From: Peteryoungia ipomoeae
GTDB lineage: Bacteria; Pseudomonadota; Alphaproteobacteria; Rhizobiales; Rhizobiaceae
DNA: 64,000 nt
Assembly: GCF_004912165.1 (NCBI RefSeq)
Contig: NZ_STGV01000001.1
Span: forward strand, 496,001-560,000
Reading direction: 5' to 3'
In this document: in pieces, positions 32,280 through 41,364 of the stretch
Layout: every line of letters begins with the position of its first letter
How positions within the stretch are numbered: the first letter of the stretch is position 1
Made by a program: the position numbers and the translations under genes
Notes under the pieces: model-generated
The model's input: only the letters and a program-made list of their open reading frames with translations
The model's database searches: none
What the model was told of the DNA's origin: nothing

Positions 32280-33347
32280 ATGACCCAAACGCGACTGTAT
32301 CAGACCGCGGCGAAAGTTTTTGCCGTTGCCCCGATGATCGACTGGACGGATCGGCATTGCCGGTTCTTCCATCGGCAACTGTCTGGCCATGCGCTGCTTT
32401 ACACCGAGATGGTCGTGGCCGATGCGATCATTCATGGGCCACGGGAGAGGCTGCTGTCCTTCGATTCCGCCGAACATCCGGTTGCGCTGCAGCTGGGTGG
32501 TTCGGATCCGGCAAAGCTCGTCGAGGCGGTGAGGATCGCCTCGGATTCCGGCTATGACGAAATCAATCTCAATGTCGGCTGTCCGTCCGACCGGGTGCAA
32601 TCGGGAACCTTCGGCGCCTGCCTGATGCAGACGCCCGAGGTGGTGGCCAATTGCATCGAGGCGATGAAAAAGGTGTCGGCGGTGCCGGTGACGGTGAAGT
32701 GCCGGATCGGCGTGGACGAGCAGGAGCCGGCCGAGGTCTTGCCGGATTTTCTGTCCCGGATGATCGGGGCAGGGGCGGACGCGATCTGGATCCATGCGCG
32801 CAAGGCCTGGCTGAAAGGTCTGTCGCCGAAGGAAAACCGCGAGATCCCGCCGCTCGATTACGATCTGGTCTATCGGATGAAGCGCGAGAACCCGGATGTC
32901 TTTCTCGGTATCAATGGCGGGATCACCGATCTTGATCAGGCGGTTTCGCATCTTCAGGTCATGGATGGCGTGATGCTGGGGCGGGCGAGCTATCACAATG
33001 CGACGCTTTTGACCGAGGTTGACCATCGCATCTATGGTGCGGCGGGAAGGCCTGTCGACTGGGATGCGGTGCGCGATGCGATGATGGCCTATGCCGAGGG
33101 TGTCATCGCCTCGGGCGGGCGGTTGAACCATGTCACGCGGCATATGGTCGGGCTGTTCCAGGGCTTTGCCGGGGCGCGGCGCTACCGGCAGATCCTGTCG
33201 TCGGAGGCGACGAAGCCGGGGGTTACGCCGGATCTGATTGCCGAGGCCTTTGCCGCCGTCGATCTGGCCGGCGGGCCGAAAGCGACGCCGGTGGGAATCG
33301 CGGCCACGGCCGCTCCCCCCAAGGCTTCGGCCGGCGCCGCGGAATAG
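32280..33347 (+). CDS. dusA: tRNA-dihydrouridine(20/20a) synthase
   Basis: 355 residues from MTQTRLYQ. FMN-dependent reduction of U20/U20a in tRNA. Motifs: FAVAPMIDWTDRHCRFFHR (about 14-32), LQLGGSDPAKL, NLNVGCPSDRVQSGTFGACLM with the catalytic Cys in GACLM, VKCRIGVD, and IWIHARKAWLKGLSPKENR, which is specific to DusA. The final ~25 residues are an Ala/Pro tail beyond the family end. Convergent with the cold-shock gene across a shared terminator. Confidence 0.95.
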   Translation: MTQTRLYQTAAKVFAVAPMIDWTDRHCRFFHRQLSGHALLYTEMVVADAIIHGPRERLLSFDSAEHPVALQLGGSDPAKLVEAVRIASDSGYDEINLNVGCPSDRVQSGTFGACLMQTPEVVANCIEAMKKVSAVPVTVKCRIGVDEQEPAEVLPDFLSRMIGAGADAIWIHARKAWLKGLSPKENREIPPLDYDLVYRMKRENPDVFLGINGGITDLDQAVSHLQVMDGVMLGRASYHNATLLTEVDHRIYGAAGRPVDWDAVRDAMMAYAEGVIASGGRLNHVTRHMVGLFQGFAGARRYRQILSSEATKPGVTPDLIAEAFAAVDLAGGPKATPVGIAATAAPPKASAGAAE

Positions 33348-33406
33348 CCACAATCCGCCGGGCCTGGGCTTGTCCCGGACAAAGCCGGCGGGCCGTCGCG
33401 GGCACA

Positions 33407-33433
33407 AAAATGGCGCCTCGCGGGCGCCATTTT
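33407..33433. terminator. Bidirectional terminator between dusA and the cold-shock gene
   Basis: AAAATGGCGCC (33407-33417), loop TCGCG, GGCGCCATTTT (33423-33433): a perfect 11-bp stem with A/T tails on both sides, placed between convergent genes. Confidence 0.9.
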
Positions 33434-33479
33434 CAAAGCTTCTGTGGATGGCCGGCCATCGGCCCGCCGGGTCCCGAGA

Positions 33480-33692
33480 TCAACCGGCCTGGATGTTGAC
33501 GGCCTTTGGGCCCTTGCCCATGCGGTCCGGCTCGGTGTCGAAGGTGACCTGCTGGCCTTCGGCGAGCGAGGTGAGGCCGGAGGCCTGGACGGCGGAGATA
33601 TGGACGAAGACGTCCTTCTGGCCGCCTTCCGGAGTGATAAAACCAAAACCCTTGTCCTGGTTGAAGAATTTGACGGTGCCCTTGCTGGCCAT
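33480..33692 (-). CDS. Cold-shock protein, CspA family
   Basis: 70 residues, one cold-shock domain. RNP1 KGFGFITPE (about 14-22) and RNP2 DVFVHISAV (about 28-36) are intact, with [11 protein letters not shown] at the start. Acts as RNA chaperone. Likely regulated after transcription: the region upstream of its start is long and rich in stable hairpins (see 33729-33777), as for cspA leaders. Confidence 0.95.
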   Translation of the reverse strand: MASKGTVKFFNQDKGFGFITPEGGQKDVFVHISAVQASGLTSLAEGQQVTFDTEPDRMGKGPKAVNIQAG

Positions 33693-33728
33693 GGGGATAT
33701 TCCTTGCTGTCCCGTGTTGTCTTTTGCC

Positions 33729-33777
33729 CTCCGGCGAACCGGAGAGGACTGTTTTGTTTGTCCCGCCCAGGCGGGAC
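33729..33777 (-). promoter_or_regulatory. Hairpins in the presumed cold-shock leader
   Basis: CTCCGG-CGAA-CCGGAG (33729-33744) and GTCCCGCC-CA-GGCGGGAC (33760-33777) are perfect stems 37-85 bases before the cold-shock start. They fit a structured, temperature-responsive 5' leader. The rest of 33778-34126 has no gene visible and must hold promoters for both divergent genes. Confidence 0.45.
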
Positions 33778-34126
33778 CGTCGGTGGTCGCGGTAACGGGG
33801 AAAGAACGTCTACCAATGGGGAGGAAGCCCCCCTGACCGCGCAGGCGGTCGCTACAGCCAGTCCAGTCTCCGGGGTCCTTGGCGCCCGAACAGCAAAAGA
33901 GGTAGGGACAATTCCCGGCTGTGACAAGAGAAAGAGTTCGGCCTCTGCCGAAATTCCTCCGCATTCGATCGCAATCCTCTGAATTGAGGGGGGCTTTTGT
34001 CGCGCGTATGCCCTCCGTTAATCCTTCCCGGCTAGGGTCGACGTTAAGTGTAACTAACGAAACGTGACCGCCGTCGCTTGAAGTACCGGGGAGGACACGG
34101 TAGTCAGGCACTCTCGGGATGGCGTG

Positions 34127-34756
34127 ATGAATGCAGAGGCAAGACGGGGTGCCAGAGTGATCGATCCCTACGAAATGCTCAATGTGGAGCGCGAAGCGGA
34201 TGAGGCGGCCATCAAGGCGGCCTATCGCAAGCTTGCGAAGAGCGAACACCCGGATGCCGGGGGCGACGCGGACAGATTCGCCAAGATGTCTGCCTGCTAC
34301 GAGCTGCTGAAAGATCCCGTGCGCCGCAAGGTGTATGACGATACCGGCTACGACCCGCAGCTCGCCGAGCCGACCGACCTCAAGGGTCTGATGGTGCTGG
34401 AATCGCTCGTCAACGACATGATTCTCGACGAGCGCGAGCCCGGCAGTTTCGATCCGGTGGCGTCGCTGCGCCGCAAGCTGACCGACGACATCCTGAAGGC
34501 GCGTTTCCACATTCTCGAGCTGGAACGCCATCGTGGCCGCGTGCGCAAGCATATCGACCGGCTCGGCAAGCGGCCGGAAGCCGACGTGCTCGGCTCCATG
34601 CTGCGCGCCCGCACCCAGTCGATCACCGATGCCATCCGTGCCTCGGAAACCCAGATCCAGGCGATCGAACGCGCCTATTCCATGCTCGACGGCTATTCCT
34701 ACGAGATGGAACACGTCAACGACGACGAGATCGAGCTGCCCAAGGCGGCGGAATAG
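34127..34756 (+). CDS. J-domain (DnaJ-like) protein
   Basis: About 209 residues from ATG 34127 (a GTG three bases upstream is possible). J domain at about 14-72: DPYEMLNVEREADEAAIKAAYRKLAKSEHPDAGG, with the HPD tripeptide that stimulates DnaK, then RRKVYDDTGYD. The remaining ~130 residues are helical without the Gly/Phe or zinc regions of DnaJ (type III J protein). Partner substrate unknown. Confidence 0.9.
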   Translation: MNAEARRGARVIDPYEMLNVEREADEAAIKAAYRKLAKSEHPDAGGDADRFAKMSACYELLKDPVRRKVYDDTGYDPQLAEPTDLKGLMVLESLVNDMILDEREPGSFDPVASLRRKLTDDILKARFHILELERHRGRVRKHIDRLGKRPEADVLGSMLRARTQSITDAIRASETQIQAIERAYSMLDGYSYEMEHVNDDEIELPKAAE

Positions 34757-34782
34757 CGGTTTCACGGCGTCTGCCTCGCGCC

Positions 34783-35277
34783 TCAGAGGGGCGCCGCCTT
34801 TCCCACCTTTGGTTTTCGCCGGCGATCGGGCTGGGGGAGCGAATCGAAAAGCAGCGGCTCGGGATCACGCGCCCGCCATGCGGCGAGCGCATCGCGTTCG
34901 CGGTCGAGATGCAGGCCGGGCAGGCGAAACACCGCCCTGAGGGTGGCCATCAGGTTGCGCAAGTCCTCCGCGAGGACAGGGTCTTTCGGCCAGGCCGCCT
35001 GGGCCTCGCTTAGCCGGATCAAATCCATGAATGTTGCCGCGAGCGCGTGGGAATGGGCGATGAGGTCGGGCGGGGCGTGCCGCAGGCAGGGCGGCAGCCG
35101 GTTGGCATGCGGCACCGACGGGCCGACCAGTATGGCGTCGCCCATGCACTGGCCGACGCGGCGGCATTGACGCTTGTGGCAGGCTTTGGGCGCGTCTCTC
35201 AGCGCCTGAAACACGCGCATCAGGCGCACATTCAGCATTTCGGGTATGGGGCCATTGGCGGTCTCAAGATTGGGCAT
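34783..35277 (-). CDS. Hypothetical protein with a Cys/Arg cluster
   Basis: 164 residues from MPNLETANGP; a further upstream ATG lies in palindromic repeat DNA and is rejected. Contains KACHKRQCRRVGQCMG (about 33-48), a short Cys-rich patch that could bind metal, then helical text. Convergent with the J-domain gene, stops 26 bases apart. No function is recognised. Confidence 0.55.
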   Translation of the reverse strand: MPNLETANGPIPEMLNVRLMRVFQALRDAPKACHKRQCRRVGQCMGDAILVGPSVPHANRLPPCLRHAPPDLIAHSHALAATFMDLIRLSEAQAAWPKDPVLAEDLRNLMATLRAVFRLPGLHLDRERDALAAWRARDPEPLLFDSLPQPDRRRKPKVGKAAPL

Positions 35278-35386
35278 GGCGGTCTCCTTTCTGTTGGGTT
35301 GGGATTTGCGTGGTGGGCGGCTTTTCCTTTCCCTCCATGGCAGGAGGGCGCGCATATGGGGCACCGGTGGCGGTTCCGGGCTCCCT

Positions 35387-35509
35387 CTTCTCCCCGGCGG
35401 GGAGAAGTGCCGAGCGTATGGGAGGCGATGAGAGGGCGGGGCGGCACAGGGTCAGCGCTTCGCACCCCCTCATCCCCCTGTCGGGAACCTTCTCCCCGCT
35501 GGGGAGAAG
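35387..35509. repeat. Paired GC-rich palindromes (REP-like element)
   Basis: Two copies of CTTCTCCCC-N2-3-GGGGAGAAG (35387-35407 and 35489-35509) flank 80 bases that include CACCCCCTCATCCCCCTGTC. A related element sits at 37921-37967 (CCCTCATCC...CCTTCTCCCCGT/ACGGGGAGAAGG). Such mosaic repeats are common between rhizobial genes. Confidence 0.75.
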
Positions 35510-35639
35510 ACCGAACCCGCTTCGTGCGGCGCTTAAACTCCATATGCAATTGGCCTCTCCTCGCTGGCTGGTATGTGTTAAAAACCCCAGGCTTCGCCAC
35601 CGGTCGGGATCGCTCCCTCCGGGTCTGCTTGAAACTTGT

Positions 35640-35935
35640 CTCGGACGGGGCGCCAGAAGCAGCCTGTCTAAGTGGTAGTATGTGGCTCCTTCCGGCGCCC
35701 CGTTCGGCGTTTTGTCCCGCTTGCATGCGTCTCTCTGGCAAGGCGGCGACGGTCTTCGGGTTGCCCCAAAGATTGACCGGGCGCGGGTCCGGCTTAGGCA
35801 GAGTCCCTCCGAAGAAGTGTCTGCCATAGCCTGGCCGGTGGCCCGGGAGGTTCCCGCCGGATGGTGCACCAATCCGACCGGGACCCTCGCCCGGGGGATG
35901 GGATCTGTCTTTAAGACTGACCCCATCCCCGCCGT
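35640..35935. ncRNA. Highly structured gene-free segment, candidate RNA (strand unknown)
   Basis: Several strong stems in a row: GGGGCGCC-A-GAAG-C-AGCC (35647-35664) with GGCT-C-CTTC-C-GGCGCCCC (35684-35701); GGCAGA (35797-35802) with TCTGCC (35820-35825) inside CCGG/CCGG; and GGGGATGGG (35895-35903) with CCCATCCCC (35923-35931) enclosing GTCTTTAAGAC. Long open frames cross it on both strands but look like translated structure. It is not tmRNA (no tag), RNase P, SRP or a B12 riboswitch as far as I can tell. Could be an unrecognised RNA or a repeat cluster. Confidence 0.35.
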
Positions 35936-36455
35936 TTGTTTCGCCCCGCCGTCTGGAGTGTTCGCGACAGCGCGGGCGCCTTGTCTGTGTGCCTCTGAGG
36001 CACGCCCTTCCGATCAGGGTATCCAGGTTTTGGAGACATCCGACCCCATCACCCTCGTCCAGCCCTTCGTCAGGAGGGAGACCGTTGCAAGCAGGCCGGG
36101 GTTTTCTGCCTGCGACAGCACATCGCCCCGGCGCCGATCCCGCCTCGCCTGACATCGCATCGTCAGGTGTATCCGAGGGCGGGACAGCACCGAGTATGGG
36201 GCCTGTGCGGGAAGCGGGGATGATTTTTTGGGTGGGGTGTTGATTTTGTTGGAGAATGTGTCGGCGACGTCCACGGTTTTGGGAGAGGGCTTCAATTCTC
36301 TTTCGTTCGACCAGTACGCCACATGCGCTCGCTTTGTTCTGCCGGCCCGGATTGATGGCCGCACTATAGTTGCGATTTATACATACATAGGTTGAAGTCG
36401 AAACGGTTTGCGTGTTGAGTTAGATCAGGGTTCGTTGTGAATTGAGGTGCATTTA
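35936..36455. other. Intergenic stretch before the AlbA_2 gene
   Basis: No gene is seen. Base composition drops from GC-rich to AT-rich after about 36220, marking the left edge of the presumed acquired gene. TATAGTTGCGATTTATACATACAT (36366-36389) is promoter-like. Confidence 0.4.
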
Positions 36456-37838
36456 ATGGTCGACACAAAATTCATTGAAAGTGCTGAGCTGTCATTGCTC
36501 CTCGGCGTAAATGAGAGCCATTTCGTTGATCTAAAGGCAAAAGCTCTTTCGCCAGCGAAATTTACTCGGACGATTTCAGCATTTGCTAACGCAAGTGGAG
36601 GCGAGATATTTGTTGGAATTGAAGAGATTGGCGGCGTGGAAGGTAAGGAGAGAATCTGGGATGGCTTTGTAGATCAAGAGGAAGCCAATAGCTTTTTCCA
36701 AGTCATGCATAATCTCGATCCACTCGGTAAAGATTTTTCATTTGAGTGGCTGGCTTCGAGGGAGGAAAAAGGTCTTGTACTTCATGTTACTGTTCAGAAA
36801 ACGCAAGAAATATTTCTTGCGACTGACGGTAAGGCCTACATACGCAATAACGCGCAGAACCTCCCAGTTAGGGAGGATGCACTTGAGAAGCTGAAATATG
36901 ACAAGGGAATCAAGACATATGAAGATGAGAGACTTCAGGTAGATACCAGCGAAATTACAAACTCGGAAGCCATTATAGAATTCCTTTTAGAGACGATTCC
37001 AACTGGTGAACCAGATGCATGGTTAAAAAAGCAATTCGTGATTGTTGACGATAGGCCAACTGTAGCCGGAGTTTTGCTTTATTCAGACAGTCCTCAGGCG
37101 ATACTGCCGAAGAGATCGGCGGTGAAGATATTGCGTTATCAAACAAAAACCGATGCTGAACGAGATTTCCTTGCTGAAGATCCGGAGACTATTGAAGGGC
37201 CACTCTATAGTTTAATTTACGATAGTGTCGATCGCATAAAAGAGATAATTGAGCGACTCGAGAAGGTGGGGCCCTCAGGCATGGAGCGCATCGTCTACCC
37301 AGAGGAAGCTGTTCACGAATTAATTACAAACGCCGTACTTCACAGAGACTACAGCATTGCTGCGGATGTCCAGGTTCGGATTTTCGATAACAGAGTTGAA
37401 ATAGAAAGCCCGGGAAAGTTGCCCGGGCATGTAACGGTTGAGAATATCTCTAGGACTCAATTTGCACGAAATCCGAAGATTGTTAGGCTAATTAATAAGT
37501 ACCGCAATCCTCCGAATAAGGATGTTGGTGAAGGTGTTAATACTGCTTTCGAGGCTATGGAGAAATTAAGGCTGAAAAAACCTCAATTTGTTGAAACAGA
37601 TTCATCTGTTATAGTCACGTTAAGGCATGAAACCTTGGCTTCCCCTGAATCTTTGGTTCTGGAATATTTGAACGACAATGACGAAATCACCAATCAAATC
37701 GCGAGAGACTTAACCGGCATTAAGTCTGAAAATACAATGAAAAATGTTTTCTACAGGTTGCGGGAGACTGGCCAGCTTGAGCAAGTGCCTAAAACGAAAG
37801 GAAAGAAGCACGCGTGGCGAAAGCCTGCCGCACCATAA
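36456..37838 (+). CDS. AlbA_2 (Schlafen-like) DNA-binding / ATPase-like regulator
   Basis: 460 residues from ATG 36456. AlbA_2 domain about 12-140: ESHFVDLKAKALSPAKFTRTISAFANASGGEIFVGIEE (the FANASGG-x-I-x-x-G-I signature). A HATPase_c_4 region about 275-395: EEAVHELITNAVLHRDYS, NRVEIESPGKLPGHVTVENI and GVNTAFEAMEKL. A C-terminal winged helix follows (about 410-445). Such proteins act as regulators or in phage defence. The gene is clearly AT-rich against its neighbours and flanked by palindromic repeats, a sign of transfer. Confidence 0.85.
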   Translation: MVDTKFIESAELSLLLGVNESHFVDLKAKALSPAKFTRTISAFANASGGEIFVGIEEIGGVEGKERIWDGFVDQEEANSFFQVMHNLDPLGKDFSFEWLASREEKGLVLHVTVQKTQEIFLATDGKAYIRNNAQNLPVREDALEKLKYDKGIKTYEDERLQVDTSEITNSEAIIEFLLETIPTGEPDAWLKKQFVIVDDRPTVAGVLLYSDSPQAILPKRSAVKILRYQTKTDAERDFLAEDPETIEGPLYSLIYDSVDRIKEIIERLEKVGPSGMERIVYPEEAVHELITNAVLHRDYSIAADVQVRIFDNRVEIESPGKLPGHVTVENISRTQFARNPKIVRLINKYRNPPNKDVGEGVNTAFEAMEKLRLKKPQFVETDSSVIVTLRHETLASPESLVLEYLNDNDEITNQIARDLTGIKSENTMKNVFYRLRETGQLEQVPKTKGKKHAWRKPAAP

Positions 37839-37920
37839 ATGGCCTCACTTGACGCCGGTGTCATTGTGGAGGTCTTTCTTTTGGTTTCCCTGACATTTGT
37901 CATATGGTTCGAAGGCGGCC

Positions 37921-37967
37921 CCCTCATCCGCCCTTCGGGCACCTTCTCCCCGTAAACGGGGAGAAGG
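37921..37967. repeat. Palindromic repeat, likely bidirectional terminator
   Basis: CCTTCTCCCCGT (37942-37953), AA, ACGGGGAGAAGG (37956-37967), preceded by CCCTCATCCGCCCTTCGGGC. Same family as 35387-35509. It lies between the convergent AlbA_2 and uvrB genes. Confidence 0.75.
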
Positions 37968-37976
37968 AAGGAGGGG

Positions 37977-40900
37977 TCACCGCCCTGGCCGTCCCGTCTT
38001 GCCCTTTGTGCGTCCCTTGCGCTTTTGATCCATCGGGTCCTCGTAGGAGCCGGCGCCGGCGCGGGCGCGGATGATGGGGCGGGGGTCGTCTGAGCCCCTG
38101 GAGACTGGGGTACCCCCCTCTGTCGCCTGCGGCGACATCTCCCCCACAGGGGGGGAGAGCGGGCTGCGGCCCGGCTCGGGCTTCGGCTTCTCCGGCAGCT
38201 TGCCGGTGACAGGTTTTTCGGTGCGGCCGACGGTCATTTCGTCGAGGGTGTTCTTGCGGAAGTAAGAGCCTTGCTGGTCGGATTTCGGCAGCGGGACCGC
38301 GCCCTCGGTGCCTGGGCCCATGTCGTCGAGGCTCGGTTTGGAGAAATAGCTGCCCTTGCCCTGGGGGACGCCGGATTTGTTGCGGCCTGAGGTGGAGATG
38401 CGGGGGACACCCTCCCCTTGAGGGGGAGGGTCGGACCGGAGGTCCGGGGTGGGGTGATCTTTGGCGGTCGCGGGGGCGGCGGGGCCACCCCCACCCGCGC
38501 GTGCCGCGCGACCTCCCCCCTCAAGGGGGAGGTGGGTGCCTGCGGCGTCCTTGCGGTTTCCGCCACCGCTTTCCTGCCCCTTCGCCTGACCCTTTCCATT
38601 CCCTCTCGTGCCTTCGACATCCTTCGCCTCCTGCTTGGCGATCGGGTCGTCCATGGCGGCGAGTTCGGCGGCTTTGAGGCGCTTGATTTCGTCGCGCAGG
38701 CGGGCGGCTTTTTCGAAGTCGAGATCGGCGGCGGCGTCGCGCATGTCCTTTTCCAGCGCGTTGAGATGGGCCTGGAGATTGTTGCCGACGAGGTGGCCGC
38801 CATCGGCAAAACCCTTGCCGGAGGCGCCGGAGATGTCGGCGCGGACGTGGTCGCGCTCGTAGACCGAATCGAGAATGTCGGAAATGCGGGCCTTGACCGA
38901 TTCCGGCGTGATGCCGTGTTCGATGTTGTAGGCCATCTGCTTTTCGCGGCGGCGCGAGGTCTCGTCCATGGCGCGCTGCATGGAGCCGGTGATCTGGTCG
39001 GCATAGAGGATGACCTTGCCGTCGACGTTGCGCGCGGCGCGGCCGATGGTCTGGATGAGCGAGGTTTCCGAGCGGAGAAAACCTTCCTTGTCGGCATCGA
39101 GGATGGCGACGAAGCCGCATTCGGGAATGTCGAGGCCTTCGCGCAGCAAGTTGATGCCGACCAGCACGTCGAAGGCGCCGAGGCGCAAGTCCCGGATGAT
39201 CTCGATGCGCTCCAGCGTGTCGATGTCCGAATGCATGTATCGGACGCGCACGCCCTGTTCATGCAGATATTCGGTGAGGTCTTCCGCCATGCGCTTGGTG
39301 AGCACGGTGACGAGGGTGCGGTAGCCCTTCTGCGCGGTTTCGCGGATCTCGCCCAGCACGTCGTCGACCTGGGTCTTGGCGGCGCGGATCTCGACCGGCG
39401 GGTCGATGAGGCCCGTGGGGCGGATGACCTGTTCGGCAAAGGCGCCGCCGGCGGCTTCCATTTCCCAGTCGCCGGGCGTGGCGGAGACGGCGATGGTCTG
39501 CGGGCGCATGGCGTCCCATTCCTCGAAGCGCAGCGGACGGTTGTCCATGCAGGAGGGCAGGCGGAAGCCGTATTCGGCAAGCGTCGCCTTGCGGCGGAAG
39601 TCGCCTCTGTACATGCCGCCGATTTGGCTGACGGAGACGTGGCTTTCGTCGATGAAGAGCAGGGCGTTGTCGGGGATGTATTCGAACAGCGTCGGTGGCG
39701 GCTCGCCGGGCTTGCGGCCGGTGAGGTAGCGCGAATAGTTCTCGATGCCGGCGCAGGAGCCGGTGGCTTCGAGCATTTCGATATCGTATTTCGTCCGCTG
39801 TTCCAGGCGCTGGGCTTCCAAGAGGCGGCCGCCCTTTTCGAGCTCCGCGAGGCGCAGCTTCAGCTCCTCCTTGATCGCCTTGATGGCGCCGTTGAGGGCG
39901 GGGCGCGGCGTGACATAGTGGCTGTTGGCGTAGATCTTCACCGACTTCATGTCGCCGGTTTTCTTGCCGGTGAGCGGGTCGAATTCGGTGATGCTCTCGA
40001 TCTCGTCGCCGAACAGCGTGATGCGCCAGGCGGCATCCTCCAGGTGGGCGGGGAAGAGCTCGATGGTATCTCCGCGGACGCGGAAGGAGCCACGGATGAA
40101 ATTGATGTCCTGACGCTTGTATTGCTGGGCAACGAGATCGGCGAGCAACTGGCGCTGGTCGATGCGGTCGCCGACCGACATCTGGAAGGTCATGGCGGTA
40201 TAGGTTTCGACCGAGCCGATACCATAGATGCAGGAGACGGAGGCGACGATGATGCAGTCGTCGCGTTCGAGAATGGCGCGGGTGGCGGCGTGGCGCATGC
40301 GGTCGATCTGCTCGTTGATCGAGGATTCCTTCTCGATGAAGGTATCCGAGCGCGGCACATAGGCTTCCGGCTGGTAATAATCGTAATAGGAGACGAAATA
40401 TTCGACCGCATTGTCGGGGAAGAAGTTCTTGAACTCGGAATAGAGCTGGGCGGCCAGCGTCTTGTTCGGCGCCAGAATGACGGCGGGGCGCTGCGTCGCC
40501 TCGATCACCTTGGCCATGGTGAACGTCTTGCCGGAACCGGTGACGCCGAGCAGGACCTGGGTGCGGTCGTCGTTCGACAGGCCCTCGACGAGGTCCTTGA
40601 TGGCGGTCGGCTGGTCGCCGGCGGGCTCGAAATCGGAGGCCATGCGGATCTTGACGCCGCCTTCGGATTTCGCCGGGCGGGCCGGGCGGTGCGGCACCCA
40701 GAGCTCGCCGTTCTTGAACAGCGGATTGCCGCTCTCGATCAGCTTGGACAGCGCATCAACCGTCGCGGTGACGGCGCCGGTGGCGAGCGATTCGGCCTCT
40801 TCGAGGGATACATCCATGCCGGCGATCGGGTTGAGACCGGCGGCGGCGCGGGTCTTCGGGTCGGAGGAGGCGCCGATCGACACGCCGCGGGACGTCTTCG

Positions 40901-41183
40901 TCGATGTGGTGTTCTTGGCGGTTGTTGGCTTGGCCTTTTCCAGCGCCACCTTTTCCGCATGGCGGCGGGCCTCGATCTCGATCTTCTTGCGGTGCTTGCC
41001 GGCTTTCGACGCGAGTTCACGCTGGCTCTCGACCGTAGACGCCTCCGCCTCGGCCTCCAATTGCTTCACCCAATCCGAAACCGAGCCGCCCAAGGGAGTG
41101 GACAGCGGCGCGCCTTCGAATGCGGTCTGCGGGGCTTCCTCGAAACTATCAGAGGGGGCGGAGGATTTCGGTGACTTGGCCAT
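37977..41183 (-). CDS. uvrB: Excinuclease ABC subunit B with long N- and C-terminal extensions
   Basis: 1068 residues from [10 protein letters not shown], far longer than the ~670 of E. coli UvrB. A ~180-residue N-terminal extension precedes the core ([18 protein letters not shown]). Walker A GVTGSGKT is at 213-220. The beta-hairpin region has [12 protein letters not shown], the DEAD-like box is FIDESHVS, the helicase motifs include [18 protein letters not shown], and the UVR domain is [20 protein letters not shown]. UvrB loads on damage with UvrA and recruits UvrC. The C-terminal ~220 residues are low complexity and contain two in-frame palindromic repeats (see separate entries). Confidence 0.95.
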   Translation of the reverse strand: MAKSPKSSAPSDSFEEAPQTAFEGAPLSTPLGGSVSDWVKQLEAEAEASTVESQRELASKAGKHRKKIEIEARRHAEKVALEKAKPTTAKNTTSTKTSRGVSIGASSDPKTRAAAGLNPIAGMDVSLEEAESLATGAVTATVDALSKLIESGNPLFKNGELWVPHRPARPAKSEGGVKIRMASDFEPAGDQPTAIKDLVEGLSNDDRTQVLLGVTGSGKTFTMAKVIEATQRPAVILAPNKTLAAQLYSEFKNFFPDNAVEYFVSYYDYYQPEAYVPRSDTFIEKESSINEQIDRMRHAATRAILERDDCIIVASVSCIYGIGSVETYTAMTFQMSVGDRIDQRQLLADLVAQQYKRQDINFIRGSFRVRGDTIELFPAHLEDAAWRITLFGDEIESITEFDPLTGKKTGDMKSVKIYANSHYVTPRPALNGAIKAIKEELKLRLAELEKGGRLLEAQRLEQRTKYDIEMLEATGSCAGIENYSRYLTGRKPGEPPPTLFEYIPDNALLFIDESHVSVSQIGGMYRGDFRRKATLAEYGFRLPSCMDNRPLRFEEWDAMRPQTIAVSATPGDWEMEAAGGAFAEQVIRPTGLIDPPVEIRAAKTQVDDVLGEIRETAQKGYRTLVTVLTKRMAEDLTEYLHEQGVRVRYMHSDIDTLERIEIIRDLRLGAFDVLVGINLLREGLDIPECGFVAILDADKEGFLRSETSLIQTIGRAARNVDGKVILYADQITGSMQRAMDETSRRREKQMAYNIEHGITPESVKARISDILDSVYERDHVRADISGASGKGFADGGHLVGNNLQAHLNALEKDMRDAAADLDFEKAARLRDEIKRLKAAELAAMDDPIAKQEAKDVEGTRGNGKGQAKGQESGGGNRKDAAGTHLPLEGGGRAARAGGGGPAAPATAKDHPTPDLRSDPPPQGEGVPRISTSGRNKSGVPQGKGSYFSKPSLDDMGPGTEGAVPLPKSDQQGSYFRKNTLDEMTVGRTEKPVTGKLPEKPKPEPGRSPLSPPVGEMSPQATEGGTPVSRGSDDPRPIIRARAGAGSYEDPMDQKRKGRTKGKTGRPGR
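38098..38167. repeat. Palindromic repeat inside uvrB, copy near the 3' end
   Basis: The segment TGGGGTACCCCCCTCTG...CATCTCCCCCACAGGGGGGGAGAGCGGG closely matches the intergenic repeat at 55379-55440 (TGGGGTGCCCCCTCTG...CATCTCCCCCACGAGGGGGGGAGAGCGGG). It is read in frame as about residues 1006-1029 of UvrB ([20 protein letters not shown]). Confidence 0.75.
38408..38545. repeat. Palindromic repeat inside uvrB, second copy
   Basis: ACCCTCCCCTTGAGGGGGAGGGT at one end and ACCTCCCCCCTCAAGGGGGAGGT at the other flank GGACCGGAGGTCC and GGGCCACCCCCACCCGCGCGTGCCGCGCG. About 138 bases, 46 codons, read in frame as UvrB residues about 880-925 ([17 protein letters not shown]...). It has the form of rhizobial intergenic mosaic repeats. 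Confidence 0.75.
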
Positions 41184-41364
41184 GGCCGAGAATATGGAGA
41201 AGCCCGCGTGGGATTGGAAGGGGCGGCGACGGGAAATCAGAACAAAAACGCAACGGCTGAGGCGGGTTATGGCCAGCATGGTGGCAGGAGCAAAAACGCC
41301 TCTCAATATGGGGCGCACGGTCGCGGTGGGGCAAAGGCAGGATGGTCGCGCAGGGTCTCTGGCG

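Noticed and set aside
35232..36155. 307-codon minus-strand frame in the palindrome-rich gap
   Set aside because: Runs through repeats and stable hairpins, no family resemblance, skewed residues (Arg/Pro/Gly).
38418..41174. 918-codon open frame on the + strand opposite uvrB
   Set aside because: Mirror frame of a high-GC gene; composition is typical of antisense shadow (Asp/Val/Gly-rich), with no domain.
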